In this document: positions 1 through 7,275 of the stretch, piece by piece | Position numbering within the stretch: the first letter of the stretch is position 1 | Layout of the letters: each line of letters starts with the position of its first letter | Source of the DNA: Rosenbergiella metrosideri | GTDB lineage: Bacteria > Pseudomonadota > Gammaproteobacteria > Enterobacterales > Enterobacteriaceae | Direction of reading: 5' to 3' | NCBI RefSeq assembly: GCF_022602565.1 | Contig: NZ_JALBCV010000002.1 | Span: 196,553-236,583 of the forward strand | Length of the DNA stretch: 40,031 nucleotides | The notes under the pieces: generated by a model | Told to the model about the DNA's origin: nothing | Databases searched by the model: none | Seen by the model: only the letters and a program-made list of their open reading frames with translations | Made by a program: the position numbers and the translations under genes

Positions 1-1
1 A

Positions 2-76
2 TGGCTGGGATACCTGGATTCGAACCTGGGAATGCCGGTATCAAAAACCGGTGCCTTACCGCTTGGCGATATCCCA
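2..76 (-). tRNA. tRNA-Gln (anticodon UUG), copy 4 of 4, T-stem mismatch
   Basis: The minus strand folds as a 75-nt tRNA with encoded CCA at 2-4, a 7-bp acceptor stem (TGGGATA/TATCCCA) and an anticodon loop TTTTGAT giving UUG. It is the last tRNA of the cluster inside the window. Unlike the three other Gln copies, its T-stem reads CCAGG/CCAGG instead of CCTGG/CCAGG, so the middle pair is A-A. It may still work or may be decaying; the base could also be a sequencing error. More tRNAs may lie to the left of the window. Confidence 0.9.
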
Positions 77-102
77 ATTTCGATAGTCTATAAAACATTG
101 AT

Positions 103-177
103 TGGCTGGGATACCTGGATTCGAACCAGGGAATGCCGGTATCAAAAACCGGTGCCTTACCGCTTGGCGATATCCCA
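103..177 (-). tRNA. tRNA-Gln (anticodon UUG), copy 3 of 4
   Basis: 75-nt tRNA on the minus strand with encoded CCA, anticodon loop TTTTGAT (UUG) and a fully paired T-stem CCTGG/CCAGG. It sits 26 bp from the next Gln gene. The spacer between the two is identical to that between the other Gln pair at 400-575, which shows they arose by duplication. Confidence 0.95.
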
Positions 178-206
178 ATTAAATATTACAACTATTAGTA
201 TGTAAA

Positions 207-291
207 TGGTGCGGAAGGCGAGACTTGAACTCGCACACCTTGCGGCGCCAGAACCTAAATCTGGTGCGTCTACCAATTTCGCCACTTCCGC
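207..291 (-). tRNA. tRNA-Leu (anticodon UAG), second copy
   Basis: 85-nt class II tRNA with a long variable arm, encoded CCA at 207-209 and acceptor stem GCGGAAG/CTTCCGC. The anticodon stem CCAGA/TCTGG encloses loop TTTAGGT, giving UAG (Leu, CUN codons). It is identical to the copy at 606-690. In E. coli the homologous cluster has only one leuW, so this second Leu gene comes from the local duplication. Confidence 0.95.
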
Positions 292-299
292 ATTAAAGA

Positions 300-376
300 T
301 GGTGGCTACGACGGGAATCGAACCTGTGACCCCAGCATTATGAGTGCTGTGCTCTAACCAGCTGAGCTACGTAGCC
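300..376 (-). tRNA. tRNA-Met elongator (anticodon CAU), second copy
   Basis: 77-nt tRNA with encoded CCA at 300-302, acceptor stem GGCTACG/CGTAGCC and anticodon loop CTCATAA (CAU). The fully paired first acceptor base pair G-C marks an elongator rather than an initiator tRNA. It is identical to the copy at 699-775, including the short spacer to the Leu gene. It occupies the position of E. coli metU. Confidence 0.95.
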
Positions 377-399
377 TTTAATCAGTGTTAAATAGTCGA

Positions 400-474
400 T
401 GGCTGGGATACCTGGATTCGAACCAGGGAATGCCGGTATCAAAAACCGGTGCCTTACCGCTTGGCGATATCCCA
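400..474 (-). tRNA. tRNA-Gln (anticodon UUG), copy 2 of 4
   Basis: 75-nt tRNA on the minus strand with encoded CCA, anticodon UUG and a fully paired T-stem. It is the last gene of the promoter-proximal Met-Leu-Gln-Gln unit and corresponds in position to E. coli glnW. Confidence 0.95.
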
Positions 475-500
475 ATTTCGATAGTCTATAAAACATTGAT

Positions 501-575
501 TGGCTGGGATACCTGGATTCGAACCAGGGAATGCCGGTATCAAAAACCGGTGCCTTACCGCTTGGCGATATCCCA
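501..575 (-). tRNA. tRNA-Gln (anticodon UUG), copy 1 of 4
   Basis: 75-nt tRNA on the minus strand with encoded CCA, anticodon UUG and a fully paired T-stem. It corresponds in position to E. coli glnU and follows the Leu gene by 30 bp. Confidence 0.95.
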
Positions 576-605
576 ACATGCTTCGCTTATTAAGATAGTA
601 CAAAA

Positions 606-690
606 TGGTGCGGAAGGCGAGACTTGAACTCGCACACCTTGCGGCGCCAGAACCTAAATCTGGTGCGTCTACCAATTTCGCCACTTCCGC
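606..690 (-). tRNA. leuW: tRNA-Leu (anticodon UAG), first copy
   Basis: 85-nt class II tRNA with long variable arm, encoded CCA and anticodon UAG. It is second in the transcript, directly after the Met gene, as leuW is in E. coli (metT-leuW-glnU-glnW-metU-glnV-glnX). Confidence 0.95.
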
Positions 691-698
691 ATTAAAGA

Positions 699-775
699 TG
701 GTGGCTACGACGGGAATCGAACCTGTGACCCCAGCATTATGAGTGCTGTGCTCTAACCAGCTGAGCTACGTAGCC
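699..775 (-). tRNA. metT: tRNA-Met elongator (anticodon CAU), first copy
   Basis: 77-nt tRNA with encoded CCA at 699-701 and anticodon loop CTCATAA (CAU). It is the first gene of the tRNA operon and lies about 44 bp downstream of a good sigma-70 promoter. Position and sequence correspond to E. coli metT. Confidence 0.95.
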
Positions 776-818
776 ATCTTTACTCTTTTTCGCTACCTTT
801 GTCGGCGTTGCGGGGCGC

Positions 819-847
819 ATTATGCTAATTTGCACTGACTCGGTCAA
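819..847 (-). promoter_or_regulatory. sigma-70 promoter of the tRNA operon
   Basis: On the minus strand there is a -35 TTGACC (842-847), a 17-bp spacer and a -10 CATAAT (819-824). It is followed directly by a GC-rich discriminator (GCGCCCCGC), typical of stringently controlled stable-RNA promoters. No other tRNA promoter was seen in the cluster, so all eight tRNAs are probably one transcript. Confidence 0.75.
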
Positions 848-971
848 CCACTTTTTTAAGCTTTTTATTAAATTACGTTTTATTTGGTTGCAGAATACGC
901 AAGCTGGTGGCAACTTAACCAAAAACCGGAAGTAGTCGGCTGTTTTACCGCATTGCGGTAAAGAGAAGGCG

Positions 972-998
972 AAAAAAAACCCTCATCAATGAGGGTTT
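972..998 (-). terminator. intrinsic terminator of asnB
   Basis: A perfect inverted repeat, AAACCCTCAT/ATGAGGGTTT with a 2-nt centre, lies just after the asnB stop. On the minus strand it runs into a stretch of eight T residues. It separates asnB from the tRNA operon promoter. Confidence 0.9.
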
Positions 999-1019
999 AA
1001 ACGTACTGAGCAGAGATGG

Positions 1020-2684
1020 TTAGTAAGCCGATTGGTGAACGCCTACTGCACGTCCTGATGGATCATCCATTGTTTTAAACGCTTCATCCCATTCAACGGC
1101 TTTCGCAGAAGAACAGGCAACGGATGGCCCGCCAGGCACACACTCTGCCGCACTCGCTACAGGGAAAAGTGACTCAAAAATTTCACGATACAGATATGCT
1201 TCTTTCGACGCAGGAGTGTTATAAGGGAAACGGTAGCTTGCCGTCGCTAATTGCTGATCCGTGACTTGTTGCGCGGCAACCTCTTTTAGAGAATCAATCC
1301 AGCTATAGCCGACACCGTCGGAGAATTGCTCTTTCTGGCGCCAAGCAACGCTTTCTGGTAAGTAGCTGCTAAAACATTCACGCAGAATATGTTTCTCCAT
1401 TTTACCGTTTTGGCCACACATCTTATCTGCTGGGTTGATACGCATTGCCACATCTAAAAACTGTTTATCTAAGAAAGGCACACGAGCTTCGACTCCCCAC
1501 GCTGACATCGCTTTGTTGGCACGCGCGCAGTCATACATATGCAATGCTGCAAGTTTGCGAACGTTCTCTTCATGGAACTCTTTCGCATTAGGCGCCTTGT
1601 GGAAATAGAGGTAACCACCAAAAATCTCGTCAGCTCCTTCGCCGGAAAGTACCATTTTAATTCCCATGGCCTTGATTTTACGGGACATCAAGTACATTGG
1701 AGTTGAGGCGCGAATCGTTGTCACATCGTAGGTTTCGATGTGATAAATCACATCTTTAATGGCATCAAGGCCTTCTTGTACGGTGAAGTTGATCTCATGG
1801 TGGACGGTACCTAAGGCATCGGCGACTTCTTTCGCTGCTTTAAGATCTGGCGCACCTTTTAATCCTACGGCGAAAGAGTGCAGTTGTGGCCACCATGCAT
1901 CGCTCTGGTCAGCATCTTCAACGCGCTTAGCCGCAAAGCGCTTAGTAATAGCGGAAATAATTGATGAGTCCAATCCACCAGAGAGTAATACCCCGTAAGG
2001 TACGTCAGACATCAGGTGGCTTTTTACCGACTCTTCGAGTGCATCTTTCAGCACAGCTTTGTCGGTGACCGCTTCAGCGACGTTGTCGTATTCCATCCAG
2101 TCACGTTGATAATAACGGTGGATCTGATGATCCTCGCTGCTCATGTAGCTTCCAGGAGGGAATTCGTTGATCGTCCGACAGACCGGTACTAGCGCCTTCA
2201 TTTCTGATGCGACAAACAGGTTACCGTGTTCATCATGGCCGTAATACAACGGGATAATCCCAATATGGTCACGACCAATCAGCCAGCTTTGTTTGACGGT
2301 ATCGTAAAGGATAAACGCAAACATGCCTTGCAGGTCGTCGAGAAAATCTATCCCTTTCTCTTGGTAGAGAGCCAAGATCACTTCACAGTCAGAGCCTGTT
2401 TGGAAAGCGTATTTATCTTGCAACGCACTGCGTAAGCTATGGTGGTTGTAGATCTCACCGTTCACAGCTAAGACATGCGTTCGATCAGCGTTATAAAGGG
2501 GTTGGGCACCATTATTTACATCGACAATCGACAGGCGTTCGTGTGCTAAAATAGCGTGGTCGTCAGCGAAAATGCCTGACCAGTCGGGTCCACGATGACG
2601 CATTAATCCTGAAAGCTCTAGCGCTTTCTTCCGTAATTCAGTTGTCTCAGTTTGTAAATCCAGTACACCAAAAATCGAACACAT
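1020..2684 (-). CDS. asnB: asparagine synthetase B (glutamine-hydrolysing)
   Basis: It makes asparagine from aspartate, ATP and glutamine (or ammonia) in the cytoplasm. The 554 residues equal E. coli AsnB in length. An N-terminal class II glutamine amidotransferase domain covers about residues 1-190, with Cys2 (start MCSIFG) as nucleophile once Met is removed. The C-terminal synthetase domain carries the ATP-pyrophosphatase loop SGGLDSS at 235-241. The start at 2684 is chosen because it exposes Cys2 and has an AGGAG ribosome site just upstream. The same frame is open for 42 more codons upstream, but those would bury the catalytic cysteine. The gene is monocistronic, with its own terminator. 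Confidence 0.97.
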   Translation of the reverse strand: MCSIFGVLDLQTETTELRKKALELSGLMRHRGPDWSGIFADDHAILAHERLSIVDVNNGAQPLYNADRTHVLAVNGEIYNHHSLRSALQDKYAFQTGSDCEVILALYQEKGIDFLDDLQGMFAFILYDTVKQSWLIGRDHIGIIPLYYGHDEHGNLFVASEMKALVPVCRTINEFPPGSYMSSEDHQIHRYYQRDWMEYDNVAEAVTDKAVLKDALEESVKSHLMSDVPYGVLLSGGLDSSIISAITKRFAAKRVEDADQSDAWWPQLHSFAVGLKGAPDLKAAKEVADALGTVHHEINFTVQEGLDAIKDVIYHIETYDVTTIRASTPMYLMSRKIKAMGIKMVLSGEGADEIFGGYLYFHKAPNAKEFHEENVRKLAALHMYDCARANKAMSAWGVEARVPFLDKQFLDVAMRINPADKMCGQNGKMEKHILRECFSSYLPESVAWRQKEQFSDGVGYSWIDSLKEVAAQQVTDQQLATASYRFPYNTPASKEAYLYREIFESLFPVASAAECVPGGPSVACSSAKAVEWDEAFKTMDDPSGRAVGVHQSAY

Positions 2685-2914
2685 ATTTCTACTCCTGAAC
2701 TCATCCAGTGATGATAGCTGTTTTGCGTTTAAGTTATTGATTTGGGCCTTTCCTAGACGCCTTGTATAAGAAAATGCGCTATTTGCTGTATTGAATGCAA
2801 GCAGTTTCACAAAAAATCGTAAAATAGATATAGGGCGAGGGGATTTGTTTGTTTTTATCTAATTAATTGGTATTTAAATTAGATTTTATTCATCGTATGG
2901 CGTTTTTTTACAAT

Positions 2915-2944
2915 ATCTGTAAAAGAGGGCCTTATAAAAGGCCC
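2915..2944 (-). terminator. intrinsic terminator of the nagBACD operon
   Basis: Stem GGGCCTT/AAGGCCC with a 4-nt loop lies 8 bp past the nagD stop. On the minus strand it is followed by TCTTTTA, a modest U-tract. It ends the nag transcript before asnB. The remaining 230 bp up to asnB show no clear feature except the asnB ribosome site. Confidence 0.7.
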
Positions 2945-2951
2945 AATGAAG

Positions 2952-3713
2952 TTAGTTTAGCTCGGCGAGATCGATACTGGCGACAGATGGGAAGATGAAA
3001 TCTGGGCGGAAAGGTACGTTTTCAACGTCTTGTTGTTGTGAGACACCTGACAGGACTAGTGCAGTTTTTAAACCGGCTTGGAAGCCTGCCAGAATATCCG
3101 TACGTAAATTATCACCAATAATGATAGTCTCTTCGGAGTGGGCGTGGATACGATTCAACGCCGCACGAATGATATACGGACTCGGTTTCCCCACATAGAA
3201 AGGAGAACGACCAGAAATTTTTTCGATCCCTGCACAAAGCGCGCCACAGCCAGGTACAAAGCCTTTAGCGTGGGTATCAGGGTTAGTCGCAATAAAGCGC
3301 GCACCGTTGGCAACGAAATAGGCCGCCTTGTGCATCATTTCCCAATTATAGGAGCGGGTTTCACCGACGATAACAAAATCAGGATTCACATCGGTAATGG
3401 TAAAGCCGGCTTTATACAATTCGTGTACCAGCGCACCTTCACCAATGACATAGGCTTTTTTGCCAGGTTGTTGACTAAGAAAGTCGGCAGTGGCCATGGC
3501 GGAGGTATAAAAGAGAGAGGCGGGGACTTCGATACCCGCGGAATGAAAGCGGTTAGTAAGATCTTGAGCGGTTTGGGAAGGATAGTTGGTTAACAACACA
3601 ACCGGAACATCGTTGTCGAGCAGGCGGTGCAGGAAAGCGCCAGCCCCTTCGACCGCTTTGTTATCGTACATCAGTACGCCATCAATATCACAAATCACAT
3701 TTTTAAGTGTCAT
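2952..3713 (-). CDS. nagD: HAD-family nucleotide phosphatase NagD
   Basis: A 253-residue cytoplasmic phosphatase of the HAD superfamily; in E. coli it acts on UMP, GMP and other phosphates. Motif I is CDIDGV with Asp9 and Asp11. Later regions show LLTNYP (motif II) and GDNLRTDILAG (motif IV, metal-binding Asp). It is three residues longer than the usual 250. It is the last gene of the nag operon, 23 bp after nagC. Its exact contribution to aminosugar use is not settled in any organism I know of, although its place in the operon is conserved. Confidence 0.93.
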   Translation of the reverse strand: MTLKNVICDIDGVLMYDNKAVEGAGAFLHRLLDNDVPVVLLTNYPSQTAQDLTNRFHSAGIEVPASLFYTSAMATADFLSQQPGKKAYVIGEGALVHELYKAGFTITDVNPDFVIVGETRSYNWEMMHKAAYFVANGARFIATNPDTHAKGFVPGCGALCAGIEKISGRSPFYVGKPSPYIIRAALNRIHAHSEETIIIGDNLRTDILAGFQAGLKTALVLSGVSQQQDVENVPFRPDFIFPSVASIDLAELN

Positions 3714-3736
3714 CTCTATCTTCCTAATAATCCGAA

Positions 3737-4984
3737 CTAGCTGGAGATTTTCCTCCCATCATCCAAAAGATGCTGGAGTAGTTTACCGTTTAACATAGCA
3801 CGCTTTACTAATGCAAAAGCGCCAATCGCTGAACGATTACCGAGTTGCGAGCTCACGACAGGTAAGTTCTCGCCAAAAGCATTAAGCGTCTGGGTATCAA
3901 TACAGCGTTGTATGATAGGAAAAAGAATAGCATCTGCCGCGGTAATCTCACCGGCGATAATAACTTTTTGCGGATTAAAGAGATTAATCGATGCGGCAAT
4001 CACCTTGCCGAGAGTGAGTGCCGCGTGTTTGAGCACGTCAGTCGCCAGCGGATCGCCAAGATTGGCCGCGCGGCAGATATCGTGAATGGTACAGGCTTCA
4101 GTGGATAGCCCACTTGGTTGCCCCGCCAGCAGCAACTGCTTAACTTTTTTTTCGATAGCGGGATTAGAGACAACTGTTTCTAGGCACCCGAAGTGGCCAC
4201 ACGCACATTGCTCCCCGAGTGGATCAACCTGAATATGGCCGATTTCGACGGCATTACCATTACGCCCCACAAAGATATTTTCGTTAATGATCACTCCAGC
4301 ACCGGCACCTCGGTGAATTCGTACCAACAGGGAATCTGAACAATCACTGCCTGCGCCAAAGTAGTATTCAGCAAGTGCGAGACTACGGATATCGTGGCCG
4401 ACAAAGCTGGCTAACTTGAATGTTTTTTGAAGGGCTTCAACTAATGGCCATTGGTCGACCGCGATATGGGGCATATAGCGAACTTTACCGTTTTCCGGGT
4501 CAACCAATCCCGGCAAAATAACGGATATCGCAATCAATTCACGGATTACACTCTTATTATCAGCGATAAACTGCTCAATAATGGTGAACAATTGCTGCTG
4601 TAATACCTGCTGAGTTTCTGCCTCAAGAGGATAGCTCTGTTCAACTAAGACCATACTGCTGAGATCGAATAAGGCGATGGTTGCATCTTTACGCCCTAAT
4701 CGAATGGCTACCGTATGGAAGGGGCGCGTTTCGGTAACGATGGAGATTGCCCGTCTTCCTCCGGTGGAGGCTTGTTGTTCCACCTCTTTGATTAAACCAC
4801 GTTCCAATAATTGGCGGGTAATTTTGGTCACGCTGGCCGGAGCCAGCTGACTTAATTCTGCGACTTGTATACGAGAGATGGGTCCATGCTGATCGATGAG
4901 GCCATAGACTGCGGCGCCATTGAGTTGCTTAACCAGATCAACATTACCAATTTGTGCAGCACCGCTATTGGGCATACCAATCAT
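3737..4984 (-). CDS. nagC: N-acetylglucosamine repressor NagC (ROK family)
   Basis: Transcription factor of the ROK family that represses the nag genes and releases DNA when it binds N-acetylglucosamine-6-phosphate. A winged helix-turn-helix at about residues 20-85 (ISRIQVAELSQLAPASVTK) is followed by a sugar-kinase-like domain. The ROK zinc motif reads CACGHFGCLE. The ATG at 4984 overlaps the nagA stop by one base (TAATG), indicating translational coupling. A second ATG three codons later (4975) matches the E. coli start and is equally possible. Two likely operators lie upstream of nagB and nagE, so the operon is autoregulated. Confidence 0.95.
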   Translation of the reverse strand: MIGMPNSGAAQIGNVDLVKQLNGAAVYGLIDQHGPISRIQVAELSQLAPASVTKITRQLLERGLIKEVEQQASTGGRRAISIVTETRPFHTVAIRLGRKDATIALFDLSSMVLVEQSYPLEAETQQVLQQQLFTIIEQFIADNKSVIRELIAISVILPGLVDPENGKVRYMPHIAVDQWPLVEALQKTFKLASFVGHDIRSLALAEYYFGAGSDCSDSLLVRIHRGAGAGVIINENIFVGRNGNAVEIGHIQVDPLGEQCACGHFGCLETVVSNPAIEKKVKQLLLAGQPSGLSTEACTIHDICRAANLGDPLATDVLKHAALTLGKVIAASINLFNPQKVIIAGEITAADAILFPIIQRCIDTQTLNAFGENLPVVSSQLGNRSAIGAFALVKRAMLNGKLLQHLLDDGRKISS

Positions 4985-6132
4985 TACCTATGATAAACTG
5001 TGTCACCATTGACGATGGTTTCGATCACTTCAAAACCGGATGTGAAAACGACGATGTTGGCAATTTTCCCTGCTTGTAACGAGCCTAAAGTTTGCTCGAC
5101 CTTAATGGCTCTTGCAGGATAGAGGCTTGCCATTCTCAGTGCCTCATCAAGGGGAACGCCTAAATACTCGACGCTATTTCTTACTGCCTCGATCATCGTG
5201 AGAGCGGAGCCGCTCAAGATGCCTTGCTCATCCACACACAGGCCATCTTTGTAATAAATGGTTTTACCTGCGAAGGTGAAATGATCAATTTGAGACCCAG
5301 CAGGGGCCGTTGCATCGGTTACCAAAATGGCATGTGTCTGTTTAAGTTTCCGCGCAGCACGTAGACTGGCGAAATGCACATGATGACCATCGGCAATCAT
5401 ACCACAGTAAACAGATGGCGAGTCGAATACCGCACCAATCACCCCTGGCGCTCTACCGGCGGGGAGGGGCATCGCATTATAAAGATGTGTAGCGAAACTA
5501 ATTCCTGAATCAAATCCGGCCATCGCTTGCTCGTAAGTGGCATTAGAGTGACCGATAGAGACGATTATTCCGGCGGCGACCAGTTGTTTGATCACTGAGT
5601 GAGGGACACATTCTGGAGCAAGCGTAATTTTGCTAATCGCCGCGGCATTCTCACACAGGTAATTCACCAATTCTGGGGTCGGTTCACGGATTAGCGCCGC
5701 ATCATGTGTGCCTTTTTTCTCTTTATTTAACCATGGACCCTCAAGGTGTAAACCTAACGCCTGATGGGAGTGACTCTGCAACCAGCGATGCATAATGTCC
5801 ACGGCTTGCATCATCATTTCATCGCTACTGGTGATGAGCGTGGGTAAGAAACTGGTACAGCCTGAGGCTTCATTGGTACGTTGCATTTGACGTAACGTGT
5901 CGATACTTAATGCACTCAGTTGCTCACTGAACTGCACACCACCACAACCATTTAATTGCAGATCGATAAATCCAGGCGCGATCAGCGCACCGGCGACAGA
6001 ACGACGTTCAACGGCAGGATCCAGGTCGGCTATTGGGCAGATATCGACGATCATCTCTCCATCGATAACAAGCGCATGGTGATCAAATATTTGTGAGCCG
6101 CTATAGATACGACCTTCGGTTAATGCATACAT
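4984..6132 (-). CDS. nagA: N-acetylglucosamine-6-phosphate deacetylase
   Basis: It removes acetate from GlcNAc-6-phosphate to give glucosamine-6-phosphate, the first cytoplasmic step after PTS import. The product also sets the level of the NagC inducer. The 382 residues equal the E. coli length. The amidohydrolase-fold metal and catalytic residues are in the expected places: Glu131 (HLEGPW), His195 (IGHSNA), His216 (ATHLYN) and Asp273 (VTDATAP). The start at 6132 has a GGGAG site. The gene lies 41 bp after nagB and is coupled to nagC. Confidence 0.97.
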   Translation of the reverse strand: MYALTEGRIYSGSQIFDHHALVIDGEMIVDICPIADLDPAVERRSVAGALIAPGFIDLQLNGCGGVQFSEQLSALSIDTLRQMQRTNEASGCTSFLPTLITSSDEMMMQAVDIMHRWLQSHSHQALGLHLEGPWLNKEKKGTHDAALIREPTPELVNYLCENAAAISKITLAPECVPHSVIKQLVAAGIIVSIGHSNATYEQAMAGFDSGISFATHLYNAMPLPAGRAPGVIGAVFDSPSVYCGMIADGHHVHFASLRAARKLKQTHAILVTDATAPAGSQIDHFTFAGKTIYYKDGLCVDEQGILSGSALTMIEAVRNSVEYLGVPLDEALRMASLYPARAIKVEQTLGSLQAGKIANIVVFTSGFEVIETIVNGDTVYHR

Positions 6133-6173
6133 TTTTTCACTCCCACGTGGGTAGTACTCGTTACCCGTTGTGT

Positions 6174-6974
6174 CTACACATTTTTGATATTATCGGCTTC
6201 CATCTCTTGGAAGTAGTCTACAGTCTTAACTTTTAGCTCCATAGTGGCGGCTTTATCGCAAATAATCAAAGATTTAGGATGAAGTTGTAGGCAGCTGATA
6301 GTCCACATATGGTTAACATTACCTTCGACAGCCGCCTGCAATGCGAGGGCTTTGGCACTGCCTGTGACCAAAATCATCACTTCTTGCGCATCCAGCAGCG
6401 TTCCGACACCAACGGTCAGGGCGTGCTTAGGTACTGCGTTAATGTCATTGTTGAAGAAGCGGGAGTTAGCAAGCCGAGTCTCATGCGTTAACGTCTTTAT
6501 CCGCGTGCGCGAAGAGAGTGATGAGGCGGGTTCATTGAAAGCAATATGACCATCGTTACCGACTCCGCCCATAAAGAGATGAATTTTACCGTAAGCCTGA
6601 ATCTTCTCTTCATATCGCTGGCACTCTGCCTCGACGTCCTGTGCATTGCCATTGAGCAAATTAATATTCTCTTTTCGAATATTAATATGATCGAAGAAGT
6701 TTTTATGCATAAAACTATGATAACTTTCAGGATGTTCTTGTGGTAATCCAACATATTCATCCATATTGAACGTGACCACGTGCTCAAAGCTTACTTTACC
6801 CGCTTGATAGAGGGCAATTAAGGCTTTATAGGTTTGTAAAGGCGTGCCTCCCGTGGGTAATCCTAATACGAAAGGATTCGCCGCGGTGGGATGATAAGCA
6901 TTGATACGCTTAACAATATGATGAGCAGCCCATTGGCCAACTTGTTCCGCATAAGCGAGTGGAATCAATCGCAT
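6174..6974 (-). CDS. nagB: glucosamine-6-phosphate deaminase
   Basis: It converts glucosamine-6-phosphate to fructose-6-phosphate and ammonia, feeding glycolysis. The 266 residues equal the E. coli enzyme. Catalytic residues are visible: Asp72 (FNMDEYVG), and Asp141, His143 and Glu148 in [11 protein letters not shown]. It is the first gene of the nagBACD operon, with ribosome site GAGGTAAGTATG. It is transcribed away from nagE under the shared NagC/CRP control region. Confidence 0.97.
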   Translation of the reverse strand: MRLIPLAYAEQVGQWAAHHIVKRINAYHPTAANPFVLGLPTGGTPLQTYKALIALYQAGKVSFEHVVTFNMDEYVGLPQEHPESYHSFMHKNFFDHINIRKENINLLNGNAQDVEAECQRYEEKIQAYGKIHLFMGGVGNDGHIAFNEPASSLSSRTRIKTLTHETRLANSRFFNNDINAVPKHALTVGVGTLLDAQEVMILVTGSAKALALQAAVEGNVNHMWTISCLQLHPKSLIICDKAATMELKVKTVDYFQEMEADNIKNV

Positions 6975-7063
6975 ACTTACCTCGTTGATGCATTAAAGAA
7001 AGACTCGGTAACCGGATAATTTCACACCCTGACAATTGACTGACTTCCGGACGCGAGAAATGA

Positions 7064-7082
7064 TATTTTTAATAATAAAATA
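7064..7082. promoter_or_regulatory. NagC-like operator, nagB side
   Basis: A 19-bp palindrome with arms TATTTT/AAAATA around a 7-bp centre. NagC sites are AT-rich inverted repeats of this shape. It lies 90 bp upstream of nagB and its centre is 93 bp from the nagE-side operator, about nine helical turns. In E. coli NagC binds the equivalent pair cooperatively and loops the DNA. Confidence 0.65.
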
Positions 7083-7124
7083 AGTGGTCAATAAAGGCTA
7101 CAAATATCCATTTTAAAACAGTGA

Positions 7125-7146
7125 ATTGTTGATGGGTGTCATAAAA
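7125..7146. promoter_or_regulatory. CRP-like site between the NagC operators
   Basis: Core TGA-N6-TCA at 7130-7141 in an AT-rich 22-bp context (TTGATGGGTGTCATAA). The right half matches the consensus well and the left half only in its TGA. The centre (about 7135.5) is about 61 bp upstream of the start inferred for the nagE promoter, the usual class I distance. This fits catabolite activation of the nag genes. Confidence 0.45.
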
Positions 7147-7156
7147 ATAGATAGTT

Positions 7157-7175
7157 TAATTTGCGAAGAAAATTA
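7157..7175. promoter_or_regulatory. NagC-like operator, nagE side
   Basis: A 19-bp palindrome TAATTT/AAATTA around the 7-bp centre GCGAAGA. It overlaps the -35 region of the inferred nagE promoter, so binding would block RNA polymerase. It pairs with the nagB-side operator. Confidence 0.65.
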
Positions 7176-7189
7176 ATTAACTCTTTAAT
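7161..7189 (+). promoter_or_regulatory. probable nagE promoter
   Basis: -35 TTGCGA (7161-7166), 17-bp spacer and -10 TTTAAT (7184-7189). The -35 lies inside the NagC operator and the CRP-like site sits at about -61, so the three sites make a consistent arrangement. Both hexamers are imperfect. Confidence 0.5.
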
Positions 7190-7275
7190 AGGTAATTGAT
7201 GATTGGCGAAAAAAAGTAGTACGGCGACCCAGTCATTGTCACGATCATAATTTGTACGCAGCTGAGGGGTTCAAG

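Larger units (their letters stand above)
2..775 (-). repeat. tandem duplication of a Met-Leu-Gln-Gln tRNA unit
   Basis: Two units, 400-775 and 2-376, carry the same four tRNAs in the same order. The Leu and Met genes, the Leu-Met spacer and the Gln-Gln spacer are identical between units. The Leu-Gln spacers (178-206 against 576-605) differ. The mixture of identity and divergence fits an older duplication kept uniform by gene conversion within the tRNAs. Confidence 0.9.

Noticed and set aside
385-684. Short protein-coding frames in the tRNA cluster
   Set aside because: They run entirely through tRNA genes and their spacers, and the repeated peptides only reflect the duplicated tRNAs.
2685-2810. 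42-codon N-terminal extension of asnB
   Set aside because: The frame is open, but the extension would bury the catalytic Cys2, and the ATG at 2684 has a good AGGAG site.
3138-3593. 151-codon open frame antisense to nagD
   Set aside because: Shadow of the conserved nagD frame with no ribosome site or recognisable product.
7252-7275. TTG start for nagE
   Set aside because: No ribosome site precedes it; the GTG at 7276 has GAGGGG six bases upstream and gives a normal EIIC N-terminus.
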